DNA from: JANYHF01 sp963732765 | Lineage (GTDB): Bacteria > Pseudomonadota > Alphaproteobacteria > Rhizobiales > Hyphomicrobiaceae | DNA length: 64,000 nt | Reading direction: 5' to 3' | NCBI GenBank assembly: GCA_963732765.1 | Contig: CAVTAS010000012.1 | Span: forward strand, 1-64,000 | The notes under the pieces: generated by a model | Database searches by the model: none | Told to the model about the DNA's origin: nothing | What the model saw: the letters and a program-made list of their open reading frames with translations, nothing else | Translations under genes and position numbers: made by a program | Shown: piece after piece, positions 17,862 to 26,844 of the stretch | Layout: each line of letters opens with the position of its first letter | Position numbering within the stretch: the stretch's first letter is position 1

Positions 17862-18638
17862 ATGACCTTCGAGAGCAGAGCTGAGGACGACGACCTGGAC
17901 GTTGCGATGCCGGTTGGCGACGCCCCGGGCGGGCGGCCGTTGCCCGTTCTGGTCATCATGCACGGCGAGGCGTCCTCGGCCGGCCGGATCGGGCAGGTGC
18001 TGAAACAGCGCGGCCACGCCCTCGACATCGTCAAGCCGCGCTTCGGCTGCCCGCTGCCGAAAACCCTCGGCCGCCACGCCGGCGTCGTGGTGTTCGGCGG
18101 CCCGATGAGTTGCAACGACCCCGATGATTACATCAAGGACGAGATCGACTTTGTCGGCGTGGTGCTGAAAGAGCAAAGGCCGTTTCTCGGCGTATGCCTG
18201 GGCGCGCAGATGCTGGCCAAGCACCTCGGCGCAAACGTCGGCAAGCATCCGGCCGGCAAAGTCGAAATCGGCTACCATGCCGTCCGCCCGACTGCGGAAG
18301 GCCGCCGGCTCGGCCACTGGCCCGAGCATGTCTACCAGTGGCATCGCGAAGGCTTCGACGTGCCAACCGGCGGCACGCGTTTGGCCGAAGGCGACGTGTT
18401 CGAGAACCAGGCCTTTTGCTACGGCGCTTGCGGTCTCGGTATCCAATTCCACCCCGAGATCACCTATACGCTGGTCAACCGCTGGACCACCATAGCCAAG
18501 GACTGGCAGGACCGCGACGGCGCGCAGGAACGCTCCGGCCAGCTTGCGGGCCATCTGCTGCATGCCAAGCCGGTGGGGGGCTGGCTGGAACGCTTGTTGG
18601 ACCGGTGGCTAGCGGGGCGGGTGCACTCCGCCGTCTGA
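17862..18638 (+). CDS. Class I glutamine amidotransferase-like protein
   Basis: 258 residues. VVVFGGPMSCNDPDDY, then FLGVCLGAQMLAKHLG (nucleophilic Cys in the GxCxGxQ elbow) and LGIQFHPEIT (catalytic His and Glu), the triad of GATase class I. It resembles the stand-alone GMP-synthase-like amidotransferases whose acceptor is unknown. The first 25 residues are acidic and unrelated to the domain. The ATG lies 10 bp after the SDR stop, so the genes are likely co-transcribed. Confidence 0.88.
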   Translation: MTFESRAEDDDLDVAMPVGDAPGGRPLPVLVIMHGEASSAGRIGQVLKQRGHALDIVKPRFGCPLPKTLGRHAGVVVFGGPMSCNDPDDYIKDEIDFVGVVLKEQRPFLGVCLGAQMLAKHLGANVGKHPAGKVEIGYHAVRPTAEGRRLGHWPEHVYQWHREGFDVPTGGTRLAEGDVFENQAFCYGACGLGIQFHPEITYTLVNRWTTIAKDWQDRDGAQERSGQLAGHLLHAKPVGGWLERLLDRWLAGRVHSAV

Positions 18639-18679
18639 TCGGTTACGCTCCGGGTGCATCTCATAGGGAGCACGACGCC

Positions 18680-19093
18680 ATGTCCGACCAAACCTGGAAA
18701 TCCATCGCCGTCATTGTTGCGCGGCTGATCTTCGGCCTGCTGTTCGTGATGGCCTTCACGTTCAAATTCCTCGGCATGCAGCAGACCGCCGATTTCATCG
18801 CGGCTGCCGGCTTTCCGATGCCGCTGGCGCTGGCCTGGATCGCAGCGATCTTCGAGGTTGCCCTGGCGTTCTGCCTGTTAACAGGCGCTTTCTTCAGCGA
18901 GGCGGCGCTGCTCGCGGGCGTCTACGTGATCTTCCTGGCCTTCGCCTTCCACGGCCCGAACCGCTTTGCGGCCAAGCCGGAGGAGTTCGGCTTCTTCATC
19001 GATCATTTCACCTTCATGGCCGGACTGCTGTTCGCTGCGGTGCATGGACCGGGATCGCGCTGGGTGCTGCCTTGGCGTTGGCTGGGGCGCTAA
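18680..19093 (+). CDS. DoxX family membrane protein
   Basis: 137 residues with four hydrophobic helices: IAVIVARLIFGLLFVMAF, a second in PLALAWIAAIFEVALAF, a third in EAALLAGVYVIFLAFAF, and a last in FTFMAGLLFAAVHGPG. The helix pattern and FGLLFVMAFTFKF match the DoxX/DoxD-like family. Some members support quinone-linked oxidases or thiol metabolism; the role here is unknown. GGGAG lies about 9 bases upstream of ATG 18680. Confidence 0.82.
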   Translation: MSDQTWKSIAVIVARLIFGLLFVMAFTFKFLGMQQTADFIAAAGFPMPLALAWIAAIFEVALAFCLLTGAFFSEAALLAGVYVIFLAFAFHGPNRFAAKPEEFGFFIDHFTFMAGLLFAAVHGPGSRWVLPWRWLGR

Positions 19094-19185
19094 GACCACC
19101 CAATTGGGCAGGTCGGGCGCATTGACCCGGTCTCCAGCGGCGGGCACAACAGCCGCATCGCCTGCCGCTATTGGAGACGCCCGGC

Positions 19186-21509
19186 ATGACCGTCGTCAGC
19201 CCCACCCGCAAGTTTCCCGCCAGTTTCGGCCGCTCTCCCAGGCGCGTCGAGGACCTGGCGATCCTTGACCGGCAAGGGCAGTTATCCGACCGACGCCACC
19301 GCGCCGGGCGAAGCTCACGCCTATGTGCTTCGCTCATCGGCGGGACATGCGCGGATCAAGGTCGGCGGTTTGGATGCGGCGCGATCGGCTCCGCGGCGTG
19401 GTTGGCATTCTCACATCAGCCGATGTCGCCCACCTCGCCCCGCTCTCTTCACTCCGCATGATGAAGAACCGCGACGGCTCGGAGCACTGGCACCCGCCTT
19501 ATCGTGTGTTGGCCAGCGACACCGTGCGCCATGTCGGCGAACCCATCGCCTTCATCGTGGCTGAGACGGCGCAAGAGGCTCGTGATGCGTCCGAGTTGAT
19601 CGAGGTCGACTACCATCCGCTCCCGGCAGTGACCGATATTGCCGCAGCATTGGCGCCTGGTGCCCCGATCGTCTGGCCTGATCAAGGCACAAACCTGCTC
19701 TACGACGCCTCGGTAGGCGAAGAGGCCGCGACCAAGGCCGCACTCGCCAAAGCCGCCCGGACCATCGAGATCGAGATCGTCAACAACCGGCTGGTGGCCA
19801 ACTACATGGAGCCGCGCTCGGTGCTGGCGGTTTATGATCCGGCGACGGAGCATTTCACGGTCACGCTCGGCTCGCAGGGCGTGCACTTCATGCGCGACGG
19901 GCTCGTCAAGGTGCTGGGCATCGCGCCCGACAAGCTGCGTGTCATCACGCCCCCCGATGTCGGCGGCGGGTTCGGCACCAAGTTCTTTGTCTATCGCGAG
20001 TATCCGCTAGCCATGGTGGCGGCGCAAAAATTCGGCCGGCCGGTGCGCTGGATCGGCGACCGCTCGGAGCATTTCCTGGCCGATTGCCACGGCCGCGACA
20101 ACCTCGCCAAGGCCACACTGGCGCTCGATGCCGACAACAGATTTATCGGCCTCGATATTGATCTGCGCTGCAACATGGGCGCCTATCTCTCCGAGTTCGC
20201 GGCCTCGCTCCCGGGTTTCGGCGTGCCGCTCTCGACCGGCCTCTACGCCATCCCCGCCGTGCACATCGGCATCCGCTGCGTCATGACCAACACACAGCCG
20301 GTGGACGCCTATCGTGGCGCGGGCCGTCCAGAAGCGGCCTACCTGATCGAACGGCTGGTCGACAAGGCGGCGCGCGAACTGGGCGTGCCGGTGGACGAGT
20401 TGCGATCCAAGAATTTCGTGCAGCCGGCACAAATGCCATACAAGAACGGCATCGGCCGGACTTTCGACGTTGGCGAATTCGAGGGCCACATGCGGCGTGG
20501 CATGGAGAAGGCCAAGTGGGCGGACTTCGATGCGCGGCTTGGTCAAAGCAATGCGGCCGGCAAACTGCGCGGCATCGGCCTTGCGACCTACATCGAAGCC
20601 TGCGCCAATGGCGCAGAGAAGGGCCGGATGGAGCTGACGACGGAAGGACGCGTGCAGATCTATATCGGTAACCAGTCGAACGGCCAGGGTCACCGCACGG
20701 CCTTCGCACAGATCGCCTCTGACGCGCTTGGCCTCGATATCTCCGAGATCGACGTCATCCAGGGCGATACCGCGCGCGTTGCGACCGGTGGCGGAACGGG
20801 CGGTTCGAAATCCGTGCCGCTCGGCGCCGTCATCGTCGATCAGGCGTCGCGGCGGCTGGCGGACGACTTGAAGAAGCGCGCCTCAGGAGAGCTGGAAGCT
20901 GCGGTGGCCGATCTGGAACTGGCGGCGGGAACGGTGCGCGTAAAGGGCACCGACAAAGCCATCAGCCTGCGTACAATCGCTGCGAAGGCCAGGGACAAGG
21001 GCGAGATCGTCGAGAGCAACGGCGCCTTCAAGGTGGGCGAGTTCACCTATCCCAACGGCAGCCATATCGCCGAAGTCGAAATCGATCCGCGTACCGGCGA
21101 AGTGTCGCTATTGGCCTACACCATCGTCGACGACGTCGGCGTGACGGTGAACCCGATGCTGCTGGAAGGCCAGATCCATGGCGGCGTGGTGCAGGGCCTC
21201 GGCCAGGCCTTGCTCGAGCGCACGGTGTTCGATCCCGCCAGCGGCCAGCTGCTCACGGCAAGTTTTATGGACTATTGCCTGCCGCGCGCCGACGATACCG
21301 TGCAGATCGACTTCGAGACGCGCAACGTCCCGGGGCGGAGCAATCCACTGGGCATCAAGGGCGCGGGCGAGGCCGGCACAATCGGCGCGGCGCCCGCAGT
21401 AATGAATGCCGTAGTCGATGCGCTCTGGCACCACGACGGCACGACCCACGTCGATATGCCGGCCACCCCGGAGCGCGTTTGGAGGGTGTTGCATGGCCAC
21501 AAGAGCTAA
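19186..21509 (+). CDS. Xanthine dehydrogenase/CO dehydrogenase-family molybdopterin subunit, frameshifted
   Basis: About 774 residues. It starts VVSPTRKFPASFGRSPRRVED, then (second frame) GKGSYPTDATAPGEAHAYV, the usual N-terminal block, then (third frame) GVVGILTSADV. Further on: PPDVGGGFGTKFFVYREY, AYRGAGRPEAAYLIERL (the loop near the Mo site), GGGTGGSKSV and a C-terminal GIKGAGEAGTIGA with the catalytic Glu. The AYRGAGR loop is that of general molybdenum hydroxylases (form II-like), not the AYRCSFR of true CO dehydrogenase. No medium (FAD) or small (2Fe-2S) subunit gene is adjacent. Frame changes are near 19262 and 19380. GGAG precedes the ATG by about 10 bases. Confidence 0.85.
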
Positions 21510-21551
21510 CGGCGCATTGTCATTGTCGAATCGTCTCAGCAAAGTCCTTCC

Positions 21552-22406
21552 ATGTCCGAACTTCTCACCGCTCATGAACCGGCCATTCGCTTCGGCGTGT
21601 TCGTCGGCCTTCTGATCGTCCTGGCGTTGGCCGAGGCCGTCCTGCCGCGGCGCTTGCGGACGTTTCCGCGGATCAGCCGATGGCTCACCAACCTCGGCAT
21701 GGCGGGTGTTTCGACGGCCGTCATTCGCACCCTCGGCCTGATCGGCGTACAACTTGCCGTGCCCACGATTGCCATCGCAGCCGCCGTGCTGGCCAGCGAG
21801 AAAGGCTGGGGCCTGTTGCACGCGCTAGACGTCCCCGCGTGGCCTGCCGCCATCATCGGCTTCATCGTGCTCGACTTCGCCATCTGGTTCTCACACTGGG
21901 CCTCGCACCGGGTCCCGCTGCTGTGGCGCGTGCACCGGGTACACCACACCGACCGCGATTTCGATGTCACCACCGCGCTGCGTTTCCACCCTGTCGAGAT
22001 CGGGCTGTCGATGCTTTACAAGGTCGTCTGGGTGCTCGCGCTCGGCCCCTCGCCCGCCACTGTAATCGTGTTCGAGATGGTGCTGAACGCGCTTGCCCTG
22101 TTCAACCATTCCAATCTCGCGCTACCGCTGCCGTTGGATCGGCTGCTGCGGTTGGTGATCGTCACGCCAGATATGCACCGCGTCCATCATTCCGTGCACG
22201 CTGCCGAGCACAACCACAATTTCGGCTTCAATCTCGCGGTCTGGGACCGGTTGTTTGGCCTCTATACTGCCCAGCCCAGCGATGGGCACACGGCCATGAG
22301 CATTGGTTTGCCGGACTATCAGAGCGCAAGCCCGACCCGTTTGCTTTGGAGTCTGGCCCTGCCGTTCAGCCGTAACAGTGGCTCCAAGCCCGGTGCGCCG
22401 CCTTGA
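21552..22406 (+). CDS. Sterol desaturase/fatty acid hydroxylase superfamily protein
   Basis: 284-residue integral membrane di-iron oxygenase-like protein. Three His clusters line the active site: HWASHR, HRVHHTDRDFDVTTALRFHP, and HRVHHSVHAAEHNHNFG. About four membrane helices surround them. Members hydroxylate or desaturate sterols, fatty acids or carotenoids; the substrate cannot be read from the sequence. It lies alone between the molybdenum hydroxylase and secG. Confidence 0.85.
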   Translation: MSELLTAHEPAIRFGVFVGLLIVLALAEAVLPRRLRTFPRISRWLTNLGMAGVSTAVIRTLGLIGVQLAVPTIAIAAAVLASEKGWGLLHALDVPAWPAAIIGFIVLDFAIWFSHWASHRVPLLWRVHRVHHTDRDFDVTTALRFHPVEIGLSMLYKVVWVLALGPSPATVIVFEMVLNALALFNHSNLALPLPLDRLLRLVIVTPDMHRVHHSVHAAEHNHNFGFNLAVWDRLFGLYTAQPSDGHTAMSIGLPDYQSASPTRLLWSLALPFSRNSGSKPGAPP

Positions 22407-22534
22407 AAACCGCCGACGAGATCGCCACCTTCAATTGCGTGCTAGCCAGCTCCGCCGCCGTTGTGTAAGAAGCACTCTTACTCCTGACATCGCAGCTCCT
22501 TCGGAGCCGCCAACCATCCGCGATACGAACACCC

Positions 22535-22937
22535 ATGCAGACCGTCTTGCTCGTCGTCCATCTTATGATCGCCCTGGCTCTGGTGGGCACGGTTCTGTTG
22601 CAGCGCTCCGAAGGCGGCGCCCTGGGAATCGGCGGCGGCGGTGGCGGCGGCGGCTTCATGACCGGCCGCGGCACAGCCAATGCGCTGACGCGGCTGACCG
22701 CTATGCTGGCGTTGGGGTTCTTTATCACAAGCATCGCGCTTACGGTGATGGCCCGTCTCGACCACGGCAGCCGCCTGACCGTCGAATTCGATCGGGAAGG
22801 CTGCCGTGACCGCCCCGGTTGCGCCTGCGACGACGACGCCCGCCGCTCCGGCAGCCACCACCACGCCAGCACCGGCCACGACAACGCCCGCTGCGGTACC
22901 AGCTACGCCAGCCACCGACCCCGCCAAGAAGCAATAA
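22535..22937 (+). CDS. secG: Preprotein translocase subunit SecG, frameshifted tail
   Basis: Accessory subunit of the SecYEG channel. MQTVLLVVHLMIALALVGTV and the second helix LTAMLALGFFITSIALTVMA flank the Gly-rich cytosolic loop GGALGIGGGGGGGGFMTGRG, the classic SecG pattern. At about 22795 the frame shifts by one base. The natural continuation is an Ala/Pro/Thr-rich tail ending ATDPAKKQ with stop at 22935, common in alphaproteobacteria. Read without correction, the frame runs on into ruvX and gives a false 297-residue fusion. Confidence 0.9.
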
Positions 22938-22945
22938 CCCTCGCC

Positions 22946-23428
22946 ATGGCCCGCACCCCGGGTTTGGCCTTGGAGGCAGCGGCGCCACTGTTCCCGGCTG
23001 GCCGCCCCCTGCTAGGGCTCGATGTGGGCACTAAGACCATCGGCGTTGCGTTGTCCGACACCGGCCTGATCATCGCCTCCGCGCTGCAGACCATCATCCG
23101 CGGCAAGTTCCGCGACGATGGCGCCGCGCTGGTGGCCATCGCCACCAAGTTCCAAGCCGCAGGCTGGGTCGTCGGCCTGCCTCTGAACATGGATGGCAGC
23201 GAGGGCCCGCGCGCCCAATCCACCCACGCCTTCGTGCGCAACCTCGCCGCGATTTCGCCGCTCCCCATCGCCTACTGGGACGAACGGCTGTCCACTGCCG
23301 CCGCCGAGCGGGTGCTGATCGAGGCCGATGCCAGCCGCAAGCGCCGCGCCGAAGTGATCGACAAAGCGGCCGCCGCCTACATTCTGCAGGGTGCGCTGGA
23401 CCGGCTGGCGTACTTGCGCCCGCAATAG
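22946..23428 (+). CDS. ruvX: RuvX/YqgF-type pre-16S rRNA nuclease
   Basis: 160 residues, RNase H-like fold; in E. coli YqgF acts in 16S rRNA 5' maturation. Seen: LLGLDVGTKTIGVALSDTG (first catalytic Asp), VVGLPLNMDGSEGPRA, and YWDERLSTAAAERVL (conserved Asp-Glu-Arg), then IDKAAAAYILQGALD. The ATG lies 9 bp after the true secG stop and is in the same frame as the front part of secG. Confidence 0.92.
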   Translation: MARTPGLALEAAAPLFPAGRPLLGLDVGTKTIGVALSDTGLIIASALQTIIRGKFRDDGAALVAIATKFQAAGWVVGLPLNMDGSEGPRAQSTHAFVRNLAAISPLPIAYWDERLSTAAAERVLIEADASRKRRAEVIDKAAAAYILQGALDRLAYLRPQ

Positions 23429-23547
23429 AATGCCCTGCCACAGCGACATTCGCTTTGCATCTCTCCGCGGTGTTGGCACTTTCGCTTTTGATCGAAAAGC
23501 GCGCATTTATGTGCGAAATCGTGCCAATAGGCGCTTCAAATGAAAAT

Positions 23548-23561
23548 TGTCAACGTTGACA
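23548..23561. promoter_or_regulatory. Perfect 14-base palindrome, candidate TetR operator
   Basis: TGTCAACGTTGACA is perfectly self-complementary. It lies 39 bases upstream of the TetR gene and overlaps the upstream side of its promoter, with a second half site TTGACA immediately after it. The arrangement fits autorepression. Confidence 0.65.
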
Positions 23562-23563
23562 CG

Positions 23564-23592
23564 TTGACATTTGGACGTCTCGTGTCTACATA
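23564..23592 (+). promoter_or_regulatory. Sigma-70-type promoter of the TetR gene
   Basis: TTGACA at 23564-23569 and TACATA at 23587-23592 with a 17-base spacer. The start codon is 7 bases beyond the -10 box, so the transcript would have almost no leader. Confidence 0.6.
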
Positions 23593-23599
23593 GTCAATC

Positions 23600-24184
23600 A
23601 TGGAGACGAGAGAGAAAATACTAGGCGCAGCGGCGGCAGTCTTTGCGCGATATGGGTTCCGGCAAGCCAACATGGAGTTGGTGGCCACGGAGTCGGCCAT
23701 GTCGCGCCAGGGCATCTACCGGCACTTTGCGTCCAAGGAGGCCCTCTTTGTCGCAACTGCGGAGGAACTGCATCGAAACAGCTTGGCGCAGTCGCAACTG
23801 GAGGCTGCCAAAGTCCGGGTGGCAAGAGGCGACGTCGTCGAGACCCTGGTCGCAGCAATCTGCGCGCGGATGGCCCCCTATCTGGCCTACCTGGTCAATG
23901 CGCCCCATGCCACCGAGCTTACGATGGAACACAACCGGCAGTGCGGCGCCTTGATCGAAACCTACCGCCAACGCTCACTGAACAACCTGATCGAGATCGT
24001 CGACGGCTTCTGCAGATCCGGCGCTCTCCGATTGAAAGACGGCATCACATCGACCGAGCTTGCGGTCGACGCGACAACCGTCGCCCTGGGGCTGATCAAC
24101 GCCCTGCCACCGAAGTCGCCCCAGCAGTTCCGCGACGATCTCACCCGGATCGTCCGACGACTGAAAGACGGGGCTGCACGGTAA
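23600..24184 (+). CDS. TetR/AcrR family transcriptional regulator
   Basis: 194 residues. The N-terminal helix-turn-helix is REKILGAAAAVFARYGF with MELVATESAMSRQGIYRHF and SKEALFVA. The C-terminal half is the variable ligand-binding domain, with a helix pair at about 85-125. It is preceded by its own palindromic operator. The next gene downstream is a SnoaL-like protein on the same strand; whether it is a target is not known. Confidence 0.9.
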   Translation: METREKILGAAAAVFARYGFRQANMELVATESAMSRQGIYRHFASKEALFVATAEELHRNSLAQSQLEAAKVRVARGDVVETLVAAICARMAPYLAYLVNAPHATELTMEHNRQCGALIETYRQRSLNNLIEIVDGFCRSGALRLKDGITSTELAVDATTVALGLINALPPKSPQQFRDDLTRIVRRLKDGAAR

Positions 24185-24317
24185 TTCAACGCAGCAGCAA
24201 ACGCGCCTGGCGGGCTGACAGCCAGCAGGCGCGCCATCTTCAACTGACCGCCGTTCCAGCGCGCGCATGTGCATGCCGCCGGACGAGCGATCCCTCTTGG
24301 AAAGACGCGAGACCGCC

Positions 24318-24734
24318 ATGTTGACGAACCAGAAACGCCAGCCTTCGAGGGACGAAGCGGAGATTTTCGCGCTGATCGAACGCTGGGCCAATGCTGTTCG
24401 CGACGCCGACAAGACCAACATCCGCGCCGACCATCACGATGATATGTTGATGTTCGACGTGCAGCCGCCGCTGAAGTCGCGTGGGCTCGAATCCTACATG
24501 ATGTCCTGGGACCAGTTCTTCACCTGGTGCACCAAGCCACTGGCTTTCCATTTCCACGATGTCGAAGTCACCGCGGGCGCCGATGTGGCCTATGCCACGG
24601 CGCTCGGCACGTGTGCGGCGATCGATCCTAAGGGCAAGCGGCAAGGCTTCGAATTCCGCCTGACCATGGGTCTGCGCAAGTTCGGCAATCGCTGGCAGGT
24701 TATGCACGAGCACCATTCTCTTCCGGTGGGCTAG
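24318..24734 (+). CDS. SnoaL-like/DUF4440-type protein
   Basis: 138 residues of the NTF2-like fold: EAEIFALIERWANAVRDADK at the N-terminus, then HHDDMLMFDVQPPLKSRG (conserved Asp-x-x-x-x-Phe-Asp), and a closing LRKFGNRWQVMHEHHSLPV. Members are small isomerases, ketosteroid-type enzymes or binding proteins. The reaction here is unknown. The ATG at 24318 is chosen because the domain starts shortly after; the frame is open 17 codons upstream. A terminator follows. Confidence 0.78.
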   Translation: MLTNQKRQPSRDEAEIFALIERWANAVRDADKTNIRADHHDDMLMFDVQPPLKSRGLESYMMSWDQFFTWCTKPLAFHFHDVEVTAGADVAYATALGTCAAIDPKGKRQGFEFRLTMGLRKFGNRWQVMHEHHSLPVG

Positions 24735-24792
24735 CAGACCGGAACGGCGTTGCGCGCAGACTGTTGATGTTGGCTCCAGTCAGCGCGCACGG

Positions 24793-24827
24793 TGCCGAGG
24801 CCATCGGGGGGTGGCCTCGGCATCTTT
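24793..24827. terminator. Hairpin terminator between convergent genes
   Basis: TGCCGAGGCCA and TGGCCTCGGCA are perfect 11-base arms around a G-rich 9-base loop, followed by TCTTT on the plus strand. It ends the SnoaL-like transcript and lies 30 bp before the end of the convergent DUF805 gene. Confidence 0.75.
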
Positions 24828-24856
24828 GCTGTCGAGGGGATCGATCCGTCAACGGA

Positions 24857-25333
24857 TCATGCGGCCAGCGGGTCGGGGCCGAAGCGGTTCTGGCCCGCCG
24901 TACCGCGCAGGAAACCGAGTTCCACGATGGTCCAGACCAGGACACCGAGATAGGCTGCGGCCAGGCCGACCATGTAGGTCGGGGCGGCATCCGGCTTGAT
25001 GTCGTTGGTCATCAGAGCAGCGATCATGGCGGCGAAAACCAGCAGGTAGGGCAGCGTCCAGATGGCGCCCTTGTTGCGGTCGTGGAACCGCTTGGCCAGC
25101 AGCACGAACAGCGGGAACAGAAAGATGAGGTTGCCCAGCAGAACCAGCTGGAACGCCGGCTTACTCAGCGTGTTGGTCGCCGGATCCAGCGGATCGCGCC
25201 CGAACAGCGCCGTCACCATCCAGTAGTTGAACACCCCTTCAAAGGCCAGCAGCCCGAGCCAGCCGAGCCAGAAGCGCGCCCGGCCAATACGGCCCGTGGG
25301 CTGAAAGTACAAGCTGAGCAATCCCATCGCCAT
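24857..25333 (-). CDS. DUF805 membrane protein
   Basis: 158 residues, four membrane helices. The opening LYFQPTGRIGRARFWLGWLG is the DUF805 signature (Gly-Arg-x-x-Arg-x-x-Phe-Trp), and FPLFVLLAKRFHDRNKGAIW carries the second conserved RxHDxxxxG-type block. Function unknown. Start at 25333 or 25327 (two in-frame ATGs). Confidence 0.85.
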   Translation of the reverse strand: MAMGLLSLYFQPTGRIGRARFWLGWLGLLAFEGVFNYWMVTALFGRDPLDPATNTLSKPAFQLVLLGNLIFLFPLFVLLAKRFHDRNKGAIWTLPYLLVFAAMIAALMTNDIKPDAAPTYMVGLAAAYLGVLVWTIVELGFLRGTAGQNRFGPDPLAA

Positions 25334-25472
25334 CACCCCTGTTCGGATCGACGCGCCCGGCACAAGGGGCGTCGGCGCTATCCATGCCTTGCCGCGCCAG
25401 CACTGGCAACTGCTTGTGTTCGCGGCCTGCCTATCGCACAAGCGCTGGGGACGGGGACTAGCGGAGCGGCGC

Positions 25473-26711
25473 ATGCATATCGCGATCATCGGGGCGGGGA
25501 TTGTCGGCATCCTGGCGGCGCACGCCCTGCTGGACGATGGCCATACCGTCACCCTGATCGATCCCGATGGACTGGCGGCCGGCACGTCGAGCGGCAATGC
25601 GGGTTACATAGCGTCCACGGACATTCTGCCGCTGGCCAGCCCGAAGATGTGGCGCAACCTGCCGCGCTGGCTCGCCGATCCGCTCGGGCCGCTGACCATT
25701 CGCCCGTCCTATGCGCTGGCCATCGCGCCGTGGATGCTGCGCTTCATCGCGGCCAGTTCGCCCGCCCGGATCGAGGCGAGCACTCAAGCCATGATCTCGC
25801 TGCAGAGCATTGCGCTCGCCGCCTGGGAACGGCGGTTGGGAAAACTCGGCATCACGGAGAAACACCTGCGGCGCAAGGGTTTGTTGTCGGTTTTCACGAG
25901 CCTGGCGGGACTGACTGCCAGCCTGCCGATGGTTGAGCGGCAGCGCAACCTCGGCATCGCTGTCGATACGCTCACGGGTTCGCAAGCCGTGCGCGCGCTG
26001 GAACCGGCGCTGAGCGCGCGCGTGGTCGCCGCGCTGCATTACCCCAACTATGTCACGGTCGACGATCCCGCCGGCATTAGCCGCGCGGTCGGCGAGGCGG
26101 CGCTCGCGCGCGGCGCCAAGCTGCTGCGCGCCAAGGTAGTTCGCATACGTCCCGTGGCAGGCGGGATCGACCTGGGCTTGGCGGACGGCACGTCCTTTGC
26201 CAGCGATATGGCCGTGATCGCGGCCGGCGCCTGGTCGAAGGATCTGGCGCGTCAGCTCGGCGATGTCGTCCCGCTGGATACCGAGCGCGGCTACAATGTC
26301 ACTCTGCCCAAAGGCTCGCTCGGGCTCAGCCGTGCCGTTGTCTACGAGGGCCTCGGCTTCGTCAGCACACCGCTCGATACCGGTGACCGGATCGGCGGCG
26401 CGGTGGAGTTCGCGGGGCTCAAGGCGGCGCCGAATTTCGCCCGTGTCGATGCTATGCTGGCGCGTGTCCGGCCGCTGTTGCCCGACGCCAAATTGGACGG
26501 GGGAACCCGCTGGATGGGCTTTCGCCCGTCGCTGCCGGATTCGCTCCCGGTTATCTCGAGATCGAGCGCTTCGGACCGGATTTTCTACGCCTTCGGGCAC
26601 GGGCATTATGGGCTGACGCAATCGGCTGTAACGGGAGAGTTGATTGCGCAACTGGCTGGACAGAAGCAAACTTCGATCGACCTGATGCCGTTTGATGCCC
26701 AGCGGTTTTGA
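25473..26711 (+). CDS. FAD-dependent amino acid oxidase/dehydrogenase (DadA-like)
   Basis: 412 residues. HIAIIGAGIVGILAAHALLDDG is the N-terminal dinucleotide-binding fold, and GTSSGNAGYI follows the FAD contacts. The DAO-type C-terminus has GTRWMGFRPSLPDSLPVI and GHGHYGLTQSA. It resembles D-amino acid dehydrogenases that oxidise D-amino acids or N-methyl amino acids at the membrane. The convergent GlxA-like regulator next door belongs to a family that often controls amine catabolism, which may be related. Confidence 0.85.
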   Translation: MHIAIIGAGIVGILAAHALLDDGHTVTLIDPDGLAAGTSSGNAGYIASTDILPLASPKMWRNLPRWLADPLGPLTIRPSYALAIAPWMLRFIAASSPARIEASTQAMISLQSIALAAWERRLGKLGITEKHLRRKGLLSVFTSLAGLTASLPMVERQRNLGIAVDTLTGSQAVRALEPALSARVVAALHYPNYVTVDDPAGISRAVGEAALARGAKLLRAKVVRIRPVAGGIDLGLADGTSFASDMAVIAAGAWSKDLARQLGDVVPLDTERGYNVTLPKGSLGLSRAVVYEGLGFVSTPLDTGDRIGGAVEFAGLKAAPNFARVDAMLARVRPLLPDAKLDGGTRWMGFRPSLPDSLPVISRSSASDRIFYAFGHGHYGLTQSAVTGELIAQLAGQKQTSIDLMPFDAQRF

Positions 26712-26844
26712 CGTTGTAGACTTTGGGATTCCAATGGGAAACTGTGAGAACTCTAGGAGAGTTTTCAGTGACTGATTGTGAAACTATCGGGCTCTATCGA
26801 GCCGAGATGTGACTCAGCCTCAAAACGCCCGAGTTGCATCCGCC

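Noticed and set aside
22535..23428. A 297-residue SecG-RuvX fusion protein
   Set aside because: The joining stretch has no homology and runs in the wrong frame through the SecG tail. In another frame the Ala/Pro/Thr tail ends at 22937, 9 bp before a good ruvX start. It is a frameshift artefact.
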